Shown here one piece after another: positions 1 to 8,553 of a stretch of DNA of 64,000 nucleotides; the stretch's first letter is position 1; every line of letters begins with the position of its first letter. The notes beneath the pieces are model-generated. The model did no database searches. It saw only the letters and a program-made list of their open reading frames with translations, and was not told where the DNA came from. A program made the translations under genes and the position numbers. The stretch comes from Streptomyces lomondensis (lineage in GTDB: Bacteria > Actinomycetota > Actinomycetes > Streptomycetales > Streptomycetaceae), in NCBI RefSeq assembly GCF_014651035.1, contig NZ_BMWC01000006.1, positions 423,917 to 487,916 on the forward strand. The letters run 5' to 3'.

Positions 1-3000
1 AGTGGAAGACGGTGTGGGCGCAGGCGTCGTGGGAGTCGTCGAAGAAGGCGAGGTCGACCAGGCCCGTGCCGTCGTCCAGGGTGGAGAAGATGACCCGCTT
101 GCCGGACCGGATCGGCGGCGTCTGGGTGGCCGCCTTGGCGCCCGCGACCAGCACCGTCTCCCCGTGCCGGGCCTCGCGCAGCCGCCGCGCCGACACCACG
201 CCCAGCTCGTCGAGGAACCGCCGGTGGTCGTCCATGAGGTTGCGCGAGGCGTCCATGGACAGCACGCCCAGCTCGGCGCTGAGCCGCTCCGCTGAGGTGA
301 GGTCGGGCAGCCCGGCCGGGGCGGTCTTCCGCCCGCCGGCCAACGGCAGTTGACCGCCGCCCGCGCCCCGCGCGCCCCGGTGCAGCTCGGCCAGATGCAG
401 TTGCAGATCCCGGCGGTTGGCGCCGAACGCGTCCAGCGCCCCCACCTGCGCGAGCCGCTGGGCCAGCGGCCGGCTCGGCCGGCCCCGCTCCCAGAAGTCG
501 ACCAGCGAGGCGTACGGCTGCCCTTCGGCGATCCGCGCCGCCTCGTCCTCCCTGATGCCGTGCACATCGGAGAGCGCCAGCCGCAGACCCCATTTACCGG
601 ACACCAGTTCGATACGGTGTGCGACCCCCGACTTGTTCACGTCCAACGGCAGCACCGGCACCCCGCGCCGCCGCGCGTCCGCCAGCAGCAGCCGCTTCGG
701 ATACATCCCGGGGTCGTGGGTGAGCAGCCCGGCATAAAAAGCAGCGGGATGATGCGCTTTCAGCCACGCCGACTGGTACGTCGGCACGGCGAAGGCGACC
801 GCGTGCGCCTTGCAGAAGCCGTACGACCCGAAGGCCTCGACGATCTCCCAGGTCCGCTGGATCGTTTCCACGTCATAGCCGTTCGCCGCCGCGTGCTGCG
901 CGAACCACACCTTGATCCGCCCCTGCGACTCCGGATCCGACAGCCCGCGCCGCACCCGGTCGGCCTCACCGCGCCCGCAGCCGGTCATGATGTCGACGAT
1001 GTCGATGATCTGCTCGTGGAAGACGACGACCCCGTACGTCTCCTTCAGCGGCTCCTCCAGATCCGGGTGCGGGTAGCGGATCGGCGCCCGCCCGTGCCGC
1101 GCCTCGATGAACGGCCGCACCATGTCGGCGGCGACCGGCCCGGGCCGGAACAGCGAGATGTCGACGACGAGATCGTGGAACGTGGCCGGCTGGAGCCGCC
1201 CGACCAGATCCCGCTGCCCCGGCGACTCGATCTGGAAGCAGCCGAGCGTCTCGGTGGACCGGATCAGCCGGTACGTCTCCGGATCCCCCGGCGGCAGGGC
1301 GTCCAGATCGACCCTCTCCCCCGTCACCCGCTCCACTTCCGCCACCGCGTGCGCCATGGCCGACTGCATCCGCACACCCAGCACGTCGAGCTTCAGCAAC
1401 CCGAGGTCCTCGACGTCGTCCTTGTCGAACTGCGACATCGGGAAGCCCTCGCCGCTGGTCGGCATGACCGGCGTACGCGCCAGCAGGGAGGCGTCGGACA
1501 GCAGCACCCCGCACGGGTGCATGGCCACCCCGCGCGGCAGGGCGTCCAGCGCCTCGACCAGCTCCCACAGCCTCCCGTACTTCTCCTTCTCCCCCGCCAG
1601 CGCGCGCAGCTCGGGCAGTTCCTCCAGCGCGGCGCGGGCGTCCCGGGCCCGGATGTGCGGAAAGGACTTGGCGATGCGGTCGATGTCGGCCGGGTCCATG
1701 GACAGGGCCGCCCCCACATCACGGATCGCGTGCCGCACGCGATACGTCTCCGGCATCGCGACCGTCGCGACCCGCTCGGTGCCGAACCGGTCGATGATCG
1801 CGCGGTAGACCTCCAGCCGGCGCGCGGACTCCACGTCGATGTCGATGTCGGGCAGTACGACCCGCTCCTTGGACAGGAACCGCTCCATCAGCAGCCGGTG
1901 CTCGATCGGATCGGCGTGCGCGATCCCGAGCAGATGATTGACGAGCGACCCGGCCCCGGACCCCCGAGCAGCGACCCGAACTCCCATCTTCCGTACGTCG
2001 TCGACCACTTGGGCGACGGTCAGGAAGTAGGAGGCGAACCCGTGGTGGGCGATGATGTCCAGCTCATGGTGCATCCGCTCCCAGTACTCCCGCCGCCGGT
2101 CGTACCCGCGCAGCACCATCCCCGCCGCCGCCCGTGAGGCCAGCGTCCGCTGGGCGGTGCGGCGCCCGGCGCCGACCAGATGCGGCTCGGGGAAGTGGAC
2201 GGTCCCGATCCCGAGGTCGTCCTCGGGATCGACCAGGCACTCGGCGGCCGTGGCCTCGGTCTGCTCCACCAGCCGGTGAGCGGTGTCCCGCCGGAACCCC
2301 GCGGCCTCCACGATCCGCTCGGCGGCCTGCAGCATGGCCTCCGCCCCCTTGAGCCAGGCCTCACCGGAGTCCAGTTCCTTGGCCGGGTCGATGGGCACCA
2401 GCCGCCGGGCGGCGTCCAGCACGTCGGCGACCGGCCCCAGGCCCGGGTCGGCGTACCGTACGGCATTGGTGAGCACGGGCCGGATCCGCTGCTCGGCGGC
2501 GAACCCGACGGTACGGGCGGCCAGCCGCAGCGACCCGGGCCCGGTGCCTTTCCGGCCGTGCCAGACGGCCTCCAGCCGCAGGTCGTCGCCGTAGATCTCG
2601 CGCCAGGGCATGAGCAGCCGCGCCGCCCGGTCGGGACGCCCCGCGGCCAGGGCACGCCCGACATCCGAGTCCGGCCCGAGCAGCACGGTCAGCCCCTCGG
2701 CATGGTTGCGGTCCCAGGGCAGCAGGGGCGTCCCCTCCCCCTCATGGGCGGCCGAGACGAGCCGGCACAGCTCCGCCCACCCCCGGGCCCCGTCCCGGGC
2801 AAGGAAGATCACACGAGCAGCCGACTCGTCGACAAAGGCGCCACCGCGCACCGGGGTCCGACGCCGCCCCCGCCGCCCGACCCCACCCTGAGGCTCCACC
2901 CCCGCCACCGCCAGATCCGCCCCGAACACCGGACGGACCCCTTCTTTCGCACAGGCCTTCGCGAACCGGACGGCACCGGCGAGCGTGTCGCGATCGGTGA

Positions 3001-3115
3001 GCGCCAGGGCGTCCATGCCCCGCTCGGAGGCACGCTCGGCCAGCCGCTCCGGGTGCGAGGCTCCATAGCGCAACGAGAACCCGGAGACGGTGTGCAGATG
3101 CGTGAACCCCGGCAC
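1..3115 (-). CDS. dnaE2: DnaE2/ImuC-type error-prone DNA polymerase III alpha subunit (3' end outside the window)
   Basis: About 1,038 codons are in the window and the C-terminus runs off the left edge. The protein opens with a PHP domain (HLHT at about residues 6-9). It carries the C-family polymerase active-site motif PDIDID near residue 420 and a helix-hairpin-helix region. An OB-fold segment of the type KRVIFSTLDDGTGLVDLAFF lies near residue 1,000. These features identify a DNA polymerase III alpha chain. The compact form and OB segment fit the DnaE2/ImuC branch, which in actinobacteria performs translesion synthesis with ImuA'/ImuB after DNA damage. The GTG at 3115 was chosen because GGGAGG lies 5 bases upstream and the PHP domain starts at once. 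A LexA-box-like site is 35 bases upstream. Assignment to DnaE2 rather than the replicative DnaE1 is inferred from the domain style and the box; ImuA'/ImuB are not in the window. Confidence 0.88.
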   Translation of the reverse strand, partial: MPGFTHLHTVSGFSLRYGASHPERLAERASERGMDALALTDRDTLAGAVRFAKACAKEGVRPVFGADLAVAGVEPQGGVGRRGRRRTPVRGGAFVDESAARVIFLARDGARGWAELCRLVSAAHEGEGTPLLPWDRNHAEGLTVLLGPDSDVGRALAAGRPDRAARLLMPWREIYGDDLRLEAVWHGRKGTGPGSLRLAARTVGFAAEQRIRPVLTNAVRYADPGLGPVADVLDAARRLVPIDPAKELDSGEAWLKGAEAMLQAAERIVEAAGFRRDTAHRLVEQTEATAAECLVDPEDDLGIGTVHFPEPHLVGAGRRTAQRTLASRAAAGMVLRGYDRRREYWERMHHELDIIAHHGFASYFLTVAQVVDDVRKMGVRVAARGSGAGSLVNHLLGIAHADPIEHRLLMERFLSKERVVLPDIDIDVESARRLEVYRAIIDRFGTERVATVAMPETYRVRHAIRDVGAALSMDPADIDRIAKSFPHIRARDARAALEELPELRALAGEKEKYGRLWELVEALDALPRGVAMHPCGVLLSDASLLARTPVMPTSGEGFPMSQFDKDDVEDLGLLKLDVLGVRMQSAMAHAVAEVERVTGERVDLDALPPGDPETYRLIRSTETLGCFQIESPGQRDLVGRLQPATFHDLVVDISLFRPGPVAADMVRPFIEARHGRAPIRYPHPDLEEPLKETYGVVVFHEQIIDIVDIMTGCGRGEADRVRRGLSDPESQGRIKVWFAQHAAANGYDVETIQRTWEIVEAFGSYGFCKAHAVAFAVPTYQSAWLKAHHPAAFYAGLLTHDPGMYPKRLLLADARRRGVPVLPLDVNKSGVAHRIELVSGKWGLRLALSDVHGIREDEAARIAEGQPYASLVDFWERGRPSRPLAQRLAQVGALDAFGANRRDLQLHLAELHRGARGAGGGQLPLAGGRKTAPAGLPDLTSAERLSAELGVLSMDASRNLMDDHRRFLDELGVVSARRLREARHGETVLVAGAKAATQTPPIRSGKRVIFSTLDDGTGLVDLAFFDDSHDACAHTVFH

Positions 3116-3149
3116 ACGCACCTCCCACACTCGCGAACACACCGACTCT

Positions 3150-3163
3150 CGAACATCTGTTCC
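3150..3163 (-). promoter_or_regulatory. LexA (SOS) box-like site upstream of dnaE2
   Basis: The sequence CGAACATCTGTTCC matches the Gram-positive/actinobacterial LexA consensus CGAAC-N4-GTTCG except for the final base and one weakly conserved inner base. It lies 35 bases upstream of the GTG start. This fits the known LexA control of dnaE2 in mycobacteria. Binding is inferred. Confidence 0.6.
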
Positions 3164-3194
3164 CAGCTACCTCACCCCCACCATACCCCCATCC

Positions 3195-3210
3195 TCGAAT
3201 GTATGTGCGA
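3195..3210. promoter_or_regulatory. Second, weaker LexA-box-like palindrome
   Basis: TCGAATGTATGTGCGA has CGAA/TGCG half-sites separated like a LexA box, with two departures from the consensus. It sits midway between divergent dnaE2 and the membrane-protein gene, so it could serve either promoter. Support is weak on its own. Confidence 0.3.
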
Positions 3211-3268
3211 CATCCGTTCGGCCCCGCCCCACCTGCGGAAACACCACGCACCCCCCGACCGTGGAGGC

Positions 3269-4273
3269 ATGCCGCACCGCTCGTTCCGCGCCGAGACGAG
3301 AGACGCCGTCACCCCTCGGGCCACCCTGCTCGTCCTCGGCGTGATCGCGCTCCAGCTGCTCTTCATCGCCTCGTACGTGGGAGCCCTGCACGACCCGAAG
3401 CCCAGGGACGTGCCCTTCGGTCTGGTGGCCCCACAGGCCGCGTCCGACCAGGCGGTGACCCGGCTGGAACGGCTCCCCGGCTCCCCCCTGGACCCCCGCG
3501 CCCTGCCGGACGAGGCAACGGCCCGGAACCAGATCGAGAACCGCGACATCGACGGCGCCCTGATCATCGATCCCGCCGGCACCACCGACACCCTCCTGGT
3601 CGCCTCCGGCGGCGGCAGGGTCCTCTCCACCACGCTGACCACCCTCGTCACCACCCTGGAGAAGTCCGAGCGGCGCACCATCCGCACGATCGACGTGATC
3701 CCGTCCGCGTCCCACGACCCCAACGGCCTCTCGTCCTTCTACCTGGTGGTCGGCTGGTGCGTCGGCGGCTACCTCGGCGCCGCGGCCCTGGCCGTCAGCG
3801 CCGGAGCGAAACCCGCCGACCGCACCCGCGCCGCGATCCGCCTGGCGGTGACGGCCCTGATCGCCCTCCTCGGCGGCCTCGGCGGAGCCCTCATCACCGG
3901 CCCGGCCCTGGACGCCCTCCCCGGCAGCACAGCGGCCCTCTGGGGCCTCGGCACCCTGATCATCTTCGCCGTGGGCGCCGCCACCCTCGCCCTCCAGGGC
4001 GTCTTCGGCACGATCGGTATCGGCCTGGTCATCCTGCTGGTGGTCATCCTCGGCAACCCGAGCGCGGGCGGCGCCCTGCCCCCGCCCCTCCTCCCACCCT
4101 TCTGGGAGGCGATCGGCCCCGCCCTGCCCCCGGGCGCCGGCACCTGGGCGACACGCTCGATCGCCTACTTCGACAACAACGCGATGACCACCTCACTCCT
4201 GACCCTGACGGCATGGGCAGCAGCGGGCACGGCCATCACGATGGCAGCGGCAGCTCGCCGAAGGACGCCGTAA
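3269..4273 (+). CDS. Six-TM membrane protein, ABC-2/YhgE-Pip-like topology
   Basis: The product is 334 residues. One N-terminal membrane segment (about 18-40) is followed by a roughly 115-residue hydrophilic loop and then five closely spaced membrane segments to the end. This single-helix, large external loop, five-helix topology is seen in YhgE/Pip and ABC-2-type permease relatives. No ATPase gene is adjacent and the substrate is unknown. The ATG at 3269 is the first in-frame ATG before the first helix. GGAGG lies only one base upstream, so the true start could differ slightly. The gene is divergent from dnaE2 across 153 bases that hold LexA-like sites. Whether it belongs to the SOS response cannot be told from sequence. 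Confidence 0.7.
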   Translation: MPHRSFRAETRDAVTPRATLLVLGVIALQLLFIASYVGALHDPKPRDVPFGLVAPQAASDQAVTRLERLPGSPLDPRALPDEATARNQIENRDIDGALIIDPAGTTDTLLVASGGGRVLSTTLTTLVTTLEKSERRTIRTIDVIPSASHDPNGLSSFYLVVGWCVGGYLGAAALAVSAGAKPADRTRAAIRLAVTALIALLGGLGGALITGPALDALPGSTAALWGLGTLIIFAVGAATLALQGVFGTIGIGLVILLVVILGNPSAGGALPPPLLPPFWEAIGPALPPGAGTWATRSIAYFDNNAMTTSLLTLTAWAAAGTAITMAAAARRRTP

Positions 4274-4472
4274 CCCCGCACACGACGCGCCCGCACCCGC
4301 GCGCGGCGAGAAGGGGACGTGTCGGGGGGTGTCCGCCCGCAGCGGTTGGCGCGTCAACGGACAGTCAGTCGGCGTCCGACCCCATCGCGCCGTTCCGAGG
4401 ACGGACACCCCCCGGCGCGGCCCCGACCCACCACCCGACGCCAGGCGAAGACGCGCACTCCACGGCACGCGA

Positions 4473-4505
4473 AAGCCCCGCCCCTCAACCAGAGGGGCGG
4501 GGCTT
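4473..4505. terminator. Strong hairpin between convergent genes
   Basis: A perfect 14-bp stem (4473-4486 with 4492-4505) encloses a 5-base loop. It lies 15 bases beyond the stop of the minus-strand protease gene and downstream of the plus-strand membrane-protein gene, so it can end transcription from both sides. Bases 4274-4472 hold nothing else recognisable. Confidence 0.8.
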
Positions 4506-4519
4506 CACGAACCCGCGAG

Positions 4520-5602
4520 TCAGCCGATCTCGGTCCCGGTCGCCGACAGCGCCTCCGTCACCGGCTGGAAGAACGTCTCCCCGCCCGAGGTGCAGTCACC
4601 ACTGCCACCCGACGTGAGCCCGATCGCGTTGCTCCCCGAGAACAGCGACCCGCCACTGTCCCCCGGCTCCGCGCACACGTCGGTCTGGATCAGCCCGTTC
4701 ACGATGTCGCCGTTGCCGTAGTTCACCGTGGCGTCCAGCCCCGTGACCTTCCCGTCGTGCACCTGCGTCGTCGACCCGCTCCGCGTGACCTGCATGCCGA
4801 CGGTCGCCTCGGCGGCACCCGTGATCTTCTGGGTCGACCCGTTGTACAGGTTCACCTCGCTCGGGTGAGCCACGTCCGCGGTGTACTTGACCAGCCCGTA
4901 GTCGTCGTCCGGGAAGCTGGAGTCCGCGTTGGTGCCGATCTCCTTGCCGCTGGAGTCCGACCACGTGGAGATGCCCTCGGTGCAGTGCCCGGCGGTCAGG
5001 AAGAACGGCTCGCCGCCCTTGACCACGTTGAAGCCCAGCGAGCAGCGGCCGCCGCCACCGGTGATCGCGTCACCGCCGGCGATGAAGGGCTTGTACTCCC
5101 CCTTCGTCCGCTTGAGTTCGGCCTTCGCCCCGAGCCCGTCGACGACCTTCGTCAGCTTCGCCCACTCGGCCTTGGAGACCGTACGGTCGGCGGTCACGAC
5201 GACCTTGTTCGTCGTCGGGTCGGTCACCCAGGAGGTGCCCGGAATCGTCGCGTCCTGCTTCAGCGTGCTGCGGGCGCTCTTGAGTTCGGCGAGGGAGTTC
5301 GCGACGACTCTCGCCTTGGCCCCGGCCTTCTCGACGGCCTGCGCGGCGGTCTCGTCGAGGACGTTCACCACGAGGCTCTTGCTCTTCGTGTCGTAGTACG
5401 TCCCCGCCGCGTCGGCGCCCAGGTCCTGGGCCAGCGTCGAGGCGAGCTTTCCGGCCGCCGTGACCGACAGCGTCCGGGGCGCGGAGGCCTCCGGAGTCTC
5501 GCTGGCGTTCGCGGTCTGGAACGTCACTCCCGCGGCGACCAGTGCGGCGATGCCCGCACCTGCCACGGCTGCACGCCGCTTGGGTATGCGTCGGTGCTTC
5601 AA
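4520..5602 (-). CDS. Secreted streptogrisin-like serine protease (S1), preproenzyme
   Basis: The product is 360 residues. A basic N-terminus and hydrophobic helix ending near ANAS (about residue 34) form the signal peptide. A pro-region follows to about residue 170, then an alpha-lytic/streptogrisin-type catalytic domain. The triad is visible: His206 in TAGHC, Asp234 in FPDDDYG and Ser316 in GDSGGS. The start is TTG at 5602, which has AGGAGG 7 bases upstream and gives the usual KHRRIPKRR signal start; longer in-frame starts lack a ribosome site. The enzyme should be exported, folded with its pro-region and matured by self-cleavage to degrade extracellular protein. The neighbouring minus-strand gene encodes a second, shorter protease. 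A perfect 20-bp palindrome lies about 157 bases upstream and may be an operator. Confidence 0.93.
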   Translation of the reverse strand: MKHRRIPKRRAAVAGAGIAALVAAGVTFQTANASETPEASAPRTLSVTAAGKLASTLAQDLGADAAGTYYDTKSKSLVVNVLDETAAQAVEKAGAKARVVANSLAELKSARSTLKQDATIPGTSWVTDPTTNKVVVTADRTVSKAEWAKLTKVVDGLGAKAELKRTKGEYKPFIAGGDAITGGGGRCSLGFNVVKGGEPFFLTAGHCTEGISTWSDSSGKEIGTNADSSFPDDDYGLVKYTADVAHPSEVNLYNGSTQKITGAAEATVGMQVTRSGSTTQVHDGKVTGLDATVNYGNGDIVNGLIQTDVCAEPGDSGGSLFSGSNAIGLTSGGSGDCTSGGETFFQPVTEALSATGTEIG

Positions 5603-5758
5603 CTCGTGTCCTCCTGTGGGGGGTCGGCCCGGGAGGTTGTGGGGACCTCGCCGAACCGGAAGGCTTCGTTGACGAGCGCCCACTATTCCGAGGACAACGG
5701 GGAGCACACAAGGTCGAGTTCAGGACGCGCGTAGATGAGGGACCGCACGCCCCCTTAC

Positions 5759-5778
5759 TTTGACCGTGCACGGTCAAA
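5759..5778. promoter_or_regulatory. Perfect 20-bp palindrome upstream of the protease gene
   Basis: TTTGACCGTGCACGGTCAAA is its own reverse complement over all 20 bases. It contains a TTGACC hexamer in each direction. It lies about 157 bases before the TTG start of the 4520-5602 protease gene, a reasonable place for a dimeric repressor or activator site. The regulator is not known and no second copy precedes the other protease gene. Confidence 0.55.
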
Positions 5779-5881
5779 TCGGACCAATCAACGCCCGTTC
5801 GCGCAGCAAACATTACGTGTGAGTAACCTGTGCCCACGCTGTGAGGTCTGCAGGTGGCTGGTTTTCGCCCCTGCCTCACAG

Positions 5882-5916
5882 CGAAAAAGCCCCCGCGCGC
5901 CGAAGCGCACGGGGGC
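5882..5916 (-). terminator. Intrinsic terminator of the second protease gene
   Basis: On the minus strand a GC-rich hairpin (5889-5895 with 5910-5916, plus a 4-bp inner stem around a TTCG loop) is followed immediately by TTTTTCG. This is a textbook Rho-independent terminator 30 bases past the stop of the protease gene ending at 5946. Confidence 0.9.
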
Positions 5917-5945
5917 ACAGAACGCTGCGAACTGCCGCCGGGGGC

Positions 5946-6851
5946 CTAGTAGACGCTGACGCCGTAGGCGCTCAGGGCCTCCGTGACGGGCTGGAAGAAC
6001 GTCGTACCGCCGGAGGAGCAGTTGCCGCTGCCGCCGGAGGTCAGACCGTACGCCGTGCCGTTGCTGCCGTAGAGGGGACCGCCGGAGTCACCGGGCTCGG
6101 CGCAGACGTTGGTCTGGATCAGGCCGGAGACGACGTCGCCGCCGCCGTAGTTGACGGTGGCGTTCAGGGCGGTGACCCGGCCGCTGTGCGTACCGGTCGT
6201 GGAGCCGTCACGGATGACCGTGGTGCCCACGCTGGGCGTGGCCGCGCGCGTGATGTCCACGCCGTTCGCGGTGCCGGGCCGGCTGACGGATCCCGAGTAC
6301 CGGACGATGCCGTAGTCGTTGCCCGGGAAGCTGGAGCCGGTGGTCGAGCCGATGACCGTGGTGCGGCCGGAGTTGGAGTACCAGGTGCCCGCGCCGTCGG
6401 TGCAGTGGCCGGCGGTCAGGAAGAACTGGGTGCCGCTGCTGTTCTGGACGTTGAAGCCGAGGGAGCAGCGCCAGCTACTCGCATAGATGGCGTCGCCGCC
6501 CTGGATCAGCTTGTTGAACTTGCCGGGGGTGCGCTTGATCGTGAGCGCGTCGGCGTTGGCGCCGGCCTGCTGCTTGATCTTCGCGATCTCGGCCTGGGAG
6601 ACCGTGCTGTCGACGGTGACGAGCACGCGGTTGGTCTTGCTGTCGACGGCCCAGGCGGTGCCCGGGATGTCGGCCTTAAGTATGGAGCCGCTGACGCTCT
6701 TGAGCTCGGCGGCGCTGAAGGCGGTGGGCGTGTCGGACGCGTTCGCGCTGGGGATCGCGATCGCTGCGGCGGCCACGAGGCCGGTGGAAACGGCGATCAG
6801 CCGGGTCCGTCTCGAAATGCCGCTGCGGGGGGTGGTGCGCTTGATCCTCAC
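5946..6851 (-). CDS. Secreted streptogrisin A/B-like serine protease, preproenzyme
   Basis: The product is 301 residues. It has a signal peptide (basic start, hydrophobic run ending at PSANAS, about residue 38), a short pro-region, and a catalytic domain from about residue 118. The triad is His149 (TAGHC), Asp179 (FPGNDYG) and Ser256 (GDSGGP). The C-terminus FFQPVTEALSAYG matches Streptomyces griseus proteases A and B very closely. The GTG at 6851 has GGAGG 8 bases upstream; upstream in-frame codons lack one. It encodes an extracellular chymotrypsin-like endopeptidase. The shorter pro-region distinguishes it from the neighbouring paralogue, and the pair probably arose by duplication. A terminator separates the two, so they are separate transcription units. 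Confidence 0.94.
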   Translation of the reverse strand: MRIKRTTPRSGISRRTRLIAVSTGLVAAAAIAIPSANASDTPTAFSAAELKSVSGSILKADIPGTAWAVDSKTNRVLVTVDSTVSQAEIAKIKQQAGANADALTIKRTPGKFNKLIQGGDAIYASSWRCSLGFNVQNSSGTQFFLTAGHCTDGAGTWYSNSGRTTVIGSTTGSSFPGNDYGIVRYSGSVSRPGTANGVDITRAATPSVGTTVIRDGSTTGTHSGRVTALNATVNYGGGDVVSGLIQTNVCAEPGDSGGPLYGSNGTAYGLTSGGSGNCSSGGTTFFQPVTEALSAYGVSVY

Positions 6852-7072
6852 TTCTCGTTCCTCCACAAAGGAAGTAGGGGGCCCTCGTGGGGTTGTGGGC
6901 CCGTGAGGCGCAGCCTGGGACCGGCTGTCCGGATTCCGAACACGCCGTGCCCCTGACAAGCGCTGTGGGCGAGTATTCGGCCGAACGGACGGTAGGCGCA
7001 AGGGTGCCTTTCGGCCGTCAACCTTTGAACGATCTTTACGGGAGCGCGAACCGACAGTCGGCTGACGCCGCC

Positions 7073-8263
7073 TCAGCAGCTGCACCCGCAGTCGCAGCCG
7101 TCGCAGCCGCAGTTGTCACAGCAATTGCTGCAGCAGTCGCAGCAGCTGCAGCAGTCCCCGCACCCGCTACAGTCGCAGTTGCCGCACTGCCCTTCCTTGC
7201 GCTGGCCCGTCCACGGGTCGTGATACGTGCCGCAGCACATCTGACACGTACAGGCGAGGCCCAGCCACACCGCGCACCCCGCGAGCAGCCCGCGCCGGTT
7301 GCCGCGCGGCGGCTCGGGCGGCGGCGGGGCGCCGGGACCGCCCGGGGCGCCGGTGCCGGGCGGCGCGTAGGGGTTGGCCGCATCCGGACCGGCGGTGTGA
7401 GCGCAGGTGGTCGTGCCGAAGGCTCGGTCGACGGAGGTGCGCAGCTCGTGGACGAGGAGCCGGTGCACCAGCCGCCCGTCGGTGAACTCCGCCTCCCGCA
7501 GCGCCAGCCGGACGCCGTGCACCGCGTCGTCGGCGAGCCGCCGGGCCTCCGTGAGGGAGGTGCCGGTCGCGGCGATCGGGTTCCAGGCGCCTGACGCGGC
7601 GTCAGCCTGGAGATCCTCCACGGCGTCCAGCAGATGGGCCAGCCGTCCGAAGAGCCGTCCGGCTTCGGCGAGCGGCGCGGCGTTGTGCGGCCGGCCGGCG
7701 AGGACGGCGGTGTGGGCGAAGGCCGCGGCGGTGGCCGTCTCGGTCGGTTCGGTGACCGTCAGGATCGGCGTCCCGGGCCCGGCCAGCGCCTCGATCCCGG
7801 TCTGCCGGTCCACGGCGTCGACCAGGAGGGCGGTGTCGAAGCCCACGGCGCTGCCGGTACGGGCACCGGCCGCGTCCCAGCTCGCGGCGACCCGGCGGGC
7901 GGCGCGCGCCACCGGCCTGCGGGCCAGCAGCCCGTCGCCGTCGACGACGTGGTCGCGCACCTTGGCGGAGGCCAGCACCAGGGACACGGCCGCCGCCAGC
8001 CGGGCGCCCTCACCGTGCGCGACGGAGGCGGTGCGCATGCCGCGCAGCGGACACGGCCCGGCCGTACGCCGCCCGGCTTCGCCGGGCGTTGTCTGAGCCT
8101 CCGTCAAAACCGATATGAGAAGCCCGTCATAGTTCGTGACTATTCGAGCGAACTGTCCATGGTCACCCCGTAGTGCGAGACACAGTCCGCACAAATGCGC
8201 CATCCACTGGCTGGTGAGCTTCTCCCCGAGACGGTGCCTACAGGGCCTGACGATTCCGAACAC
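7073..8263 (-). CDS. DUF5685-like protein with extreme Cys-rich C-terminal tail
   Basis: The product is 396 residues. The N-terminal part has conserved-looking CRHRLGE, HLCGLCLALRGDHGQ and NYDG segments that I associate with the DUF5685 family; its function is not known to me. The middle is Ala-rich and helical. A Pro/Gly linker (about 300-320) and a short hydrophobic stretch follow. The last 38 residues (359-396) contain 18 cysteines in CGNCDC/CCSCCDCC-type runs, and the last 70 contain 23. Such a tail should bind metal or form a disulfide/thiolate cluster, which is inference. The start is GTG 8263 with GGGGGAG just upstream. The gene is divergent from the SflA-like gene across 290 bases. 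Confidence 0.75.
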   Translation of the reverse strand: MFGIVRPCRHRLGEKLTSQWMAHLCGLCLALRGDHGQFARIVTNYDGLLISVLTEAQTTPGEAGRRTAGPCPLRGMRTASVAHGEGARLAAAVSLVLASAKVRDHVVDGDGLLARRPVARAARRVAASWDAAGARTGSAVGFDTALLVDAVDRQTGIEALAGPGTPILTVTEPTETATAAAFAHTAVLAGRPHNAAPLAEAGRLFGRLAHLLDAVEDLQADAASGAWNPIAATGTSLTEARRLADDAVHGVRLALREAEFTDGRLVHRLLVHELRTSVDRAFGTTTCAHTAGPDAANPYAPPGTGAPGGPGAPPPPEPPRGNRRGLLAGCAVWLGLACTCQMCCGTYHDPWTGQRKEGQCGNCDCSGCGDCCSCCDCCSNCCDNCGCDGCDCGCSC

Positions 8264-8321
8264 GACGCTCCCCCGAGCTTCGTTACGACGCTGAGCTGCG
8301 GCATCGTATCGACCCGCGCAT

Positions 8322-8354
8322 TCACCCGTACGCCCCGGCCGTCACCCGTACGCC
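8322..8354. repeat. 13-bp direct repeat with 20-bp period in a divergent promoter region
   Basis: TCACCCGTACGCC occurs at 8322-8334 and again at 8342-8354. The 20-base period is close to two helical turns, which would place two bound proteins on one face. It sits between the DUF5685-like gene and the sflA-like gene. No regulator can be named. Confidence 0.4.
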
Positions 8355-8553
8355 GAGAAGAATCGTATTTCACTCACAGTCAGCAGCCGTTTGGGAAACG
8401 ACCCTTGGGACACACGGACTCTCGACGGATTCGCTGTGCACCAGTACCGTCACAAACCCCCCGCGCGGCGACTATCCACTTGGCGCGCCATCCGCATCAT
8501 GGACGACCATAGGGGTGCGGAAAGCAGAAAGACCGCTGTGAGAGGAGGCGTCC

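Larger units (their letters stand above)
5603..5945. other. Intergenic region between the two protease genes
   Basis: This 343-base stretch has no convincing gene. It holds the 5' region of the downstream protease gene (start 5602), a perfect 20-bp palindrome at 5759-5778, and the intrinsic terminator of the upstream protease gene at 5889-5916. Confidence 0.7.

Noticed and set aside
350..2137. 595-codon plus-strand open frame opposite dnaE2
   Set aside because: The minus strand encodes a complete DNA polymerase alpha chain with PHP and active-site motifs. The plus frame is an antisense shadow typical of high-GC DNA.
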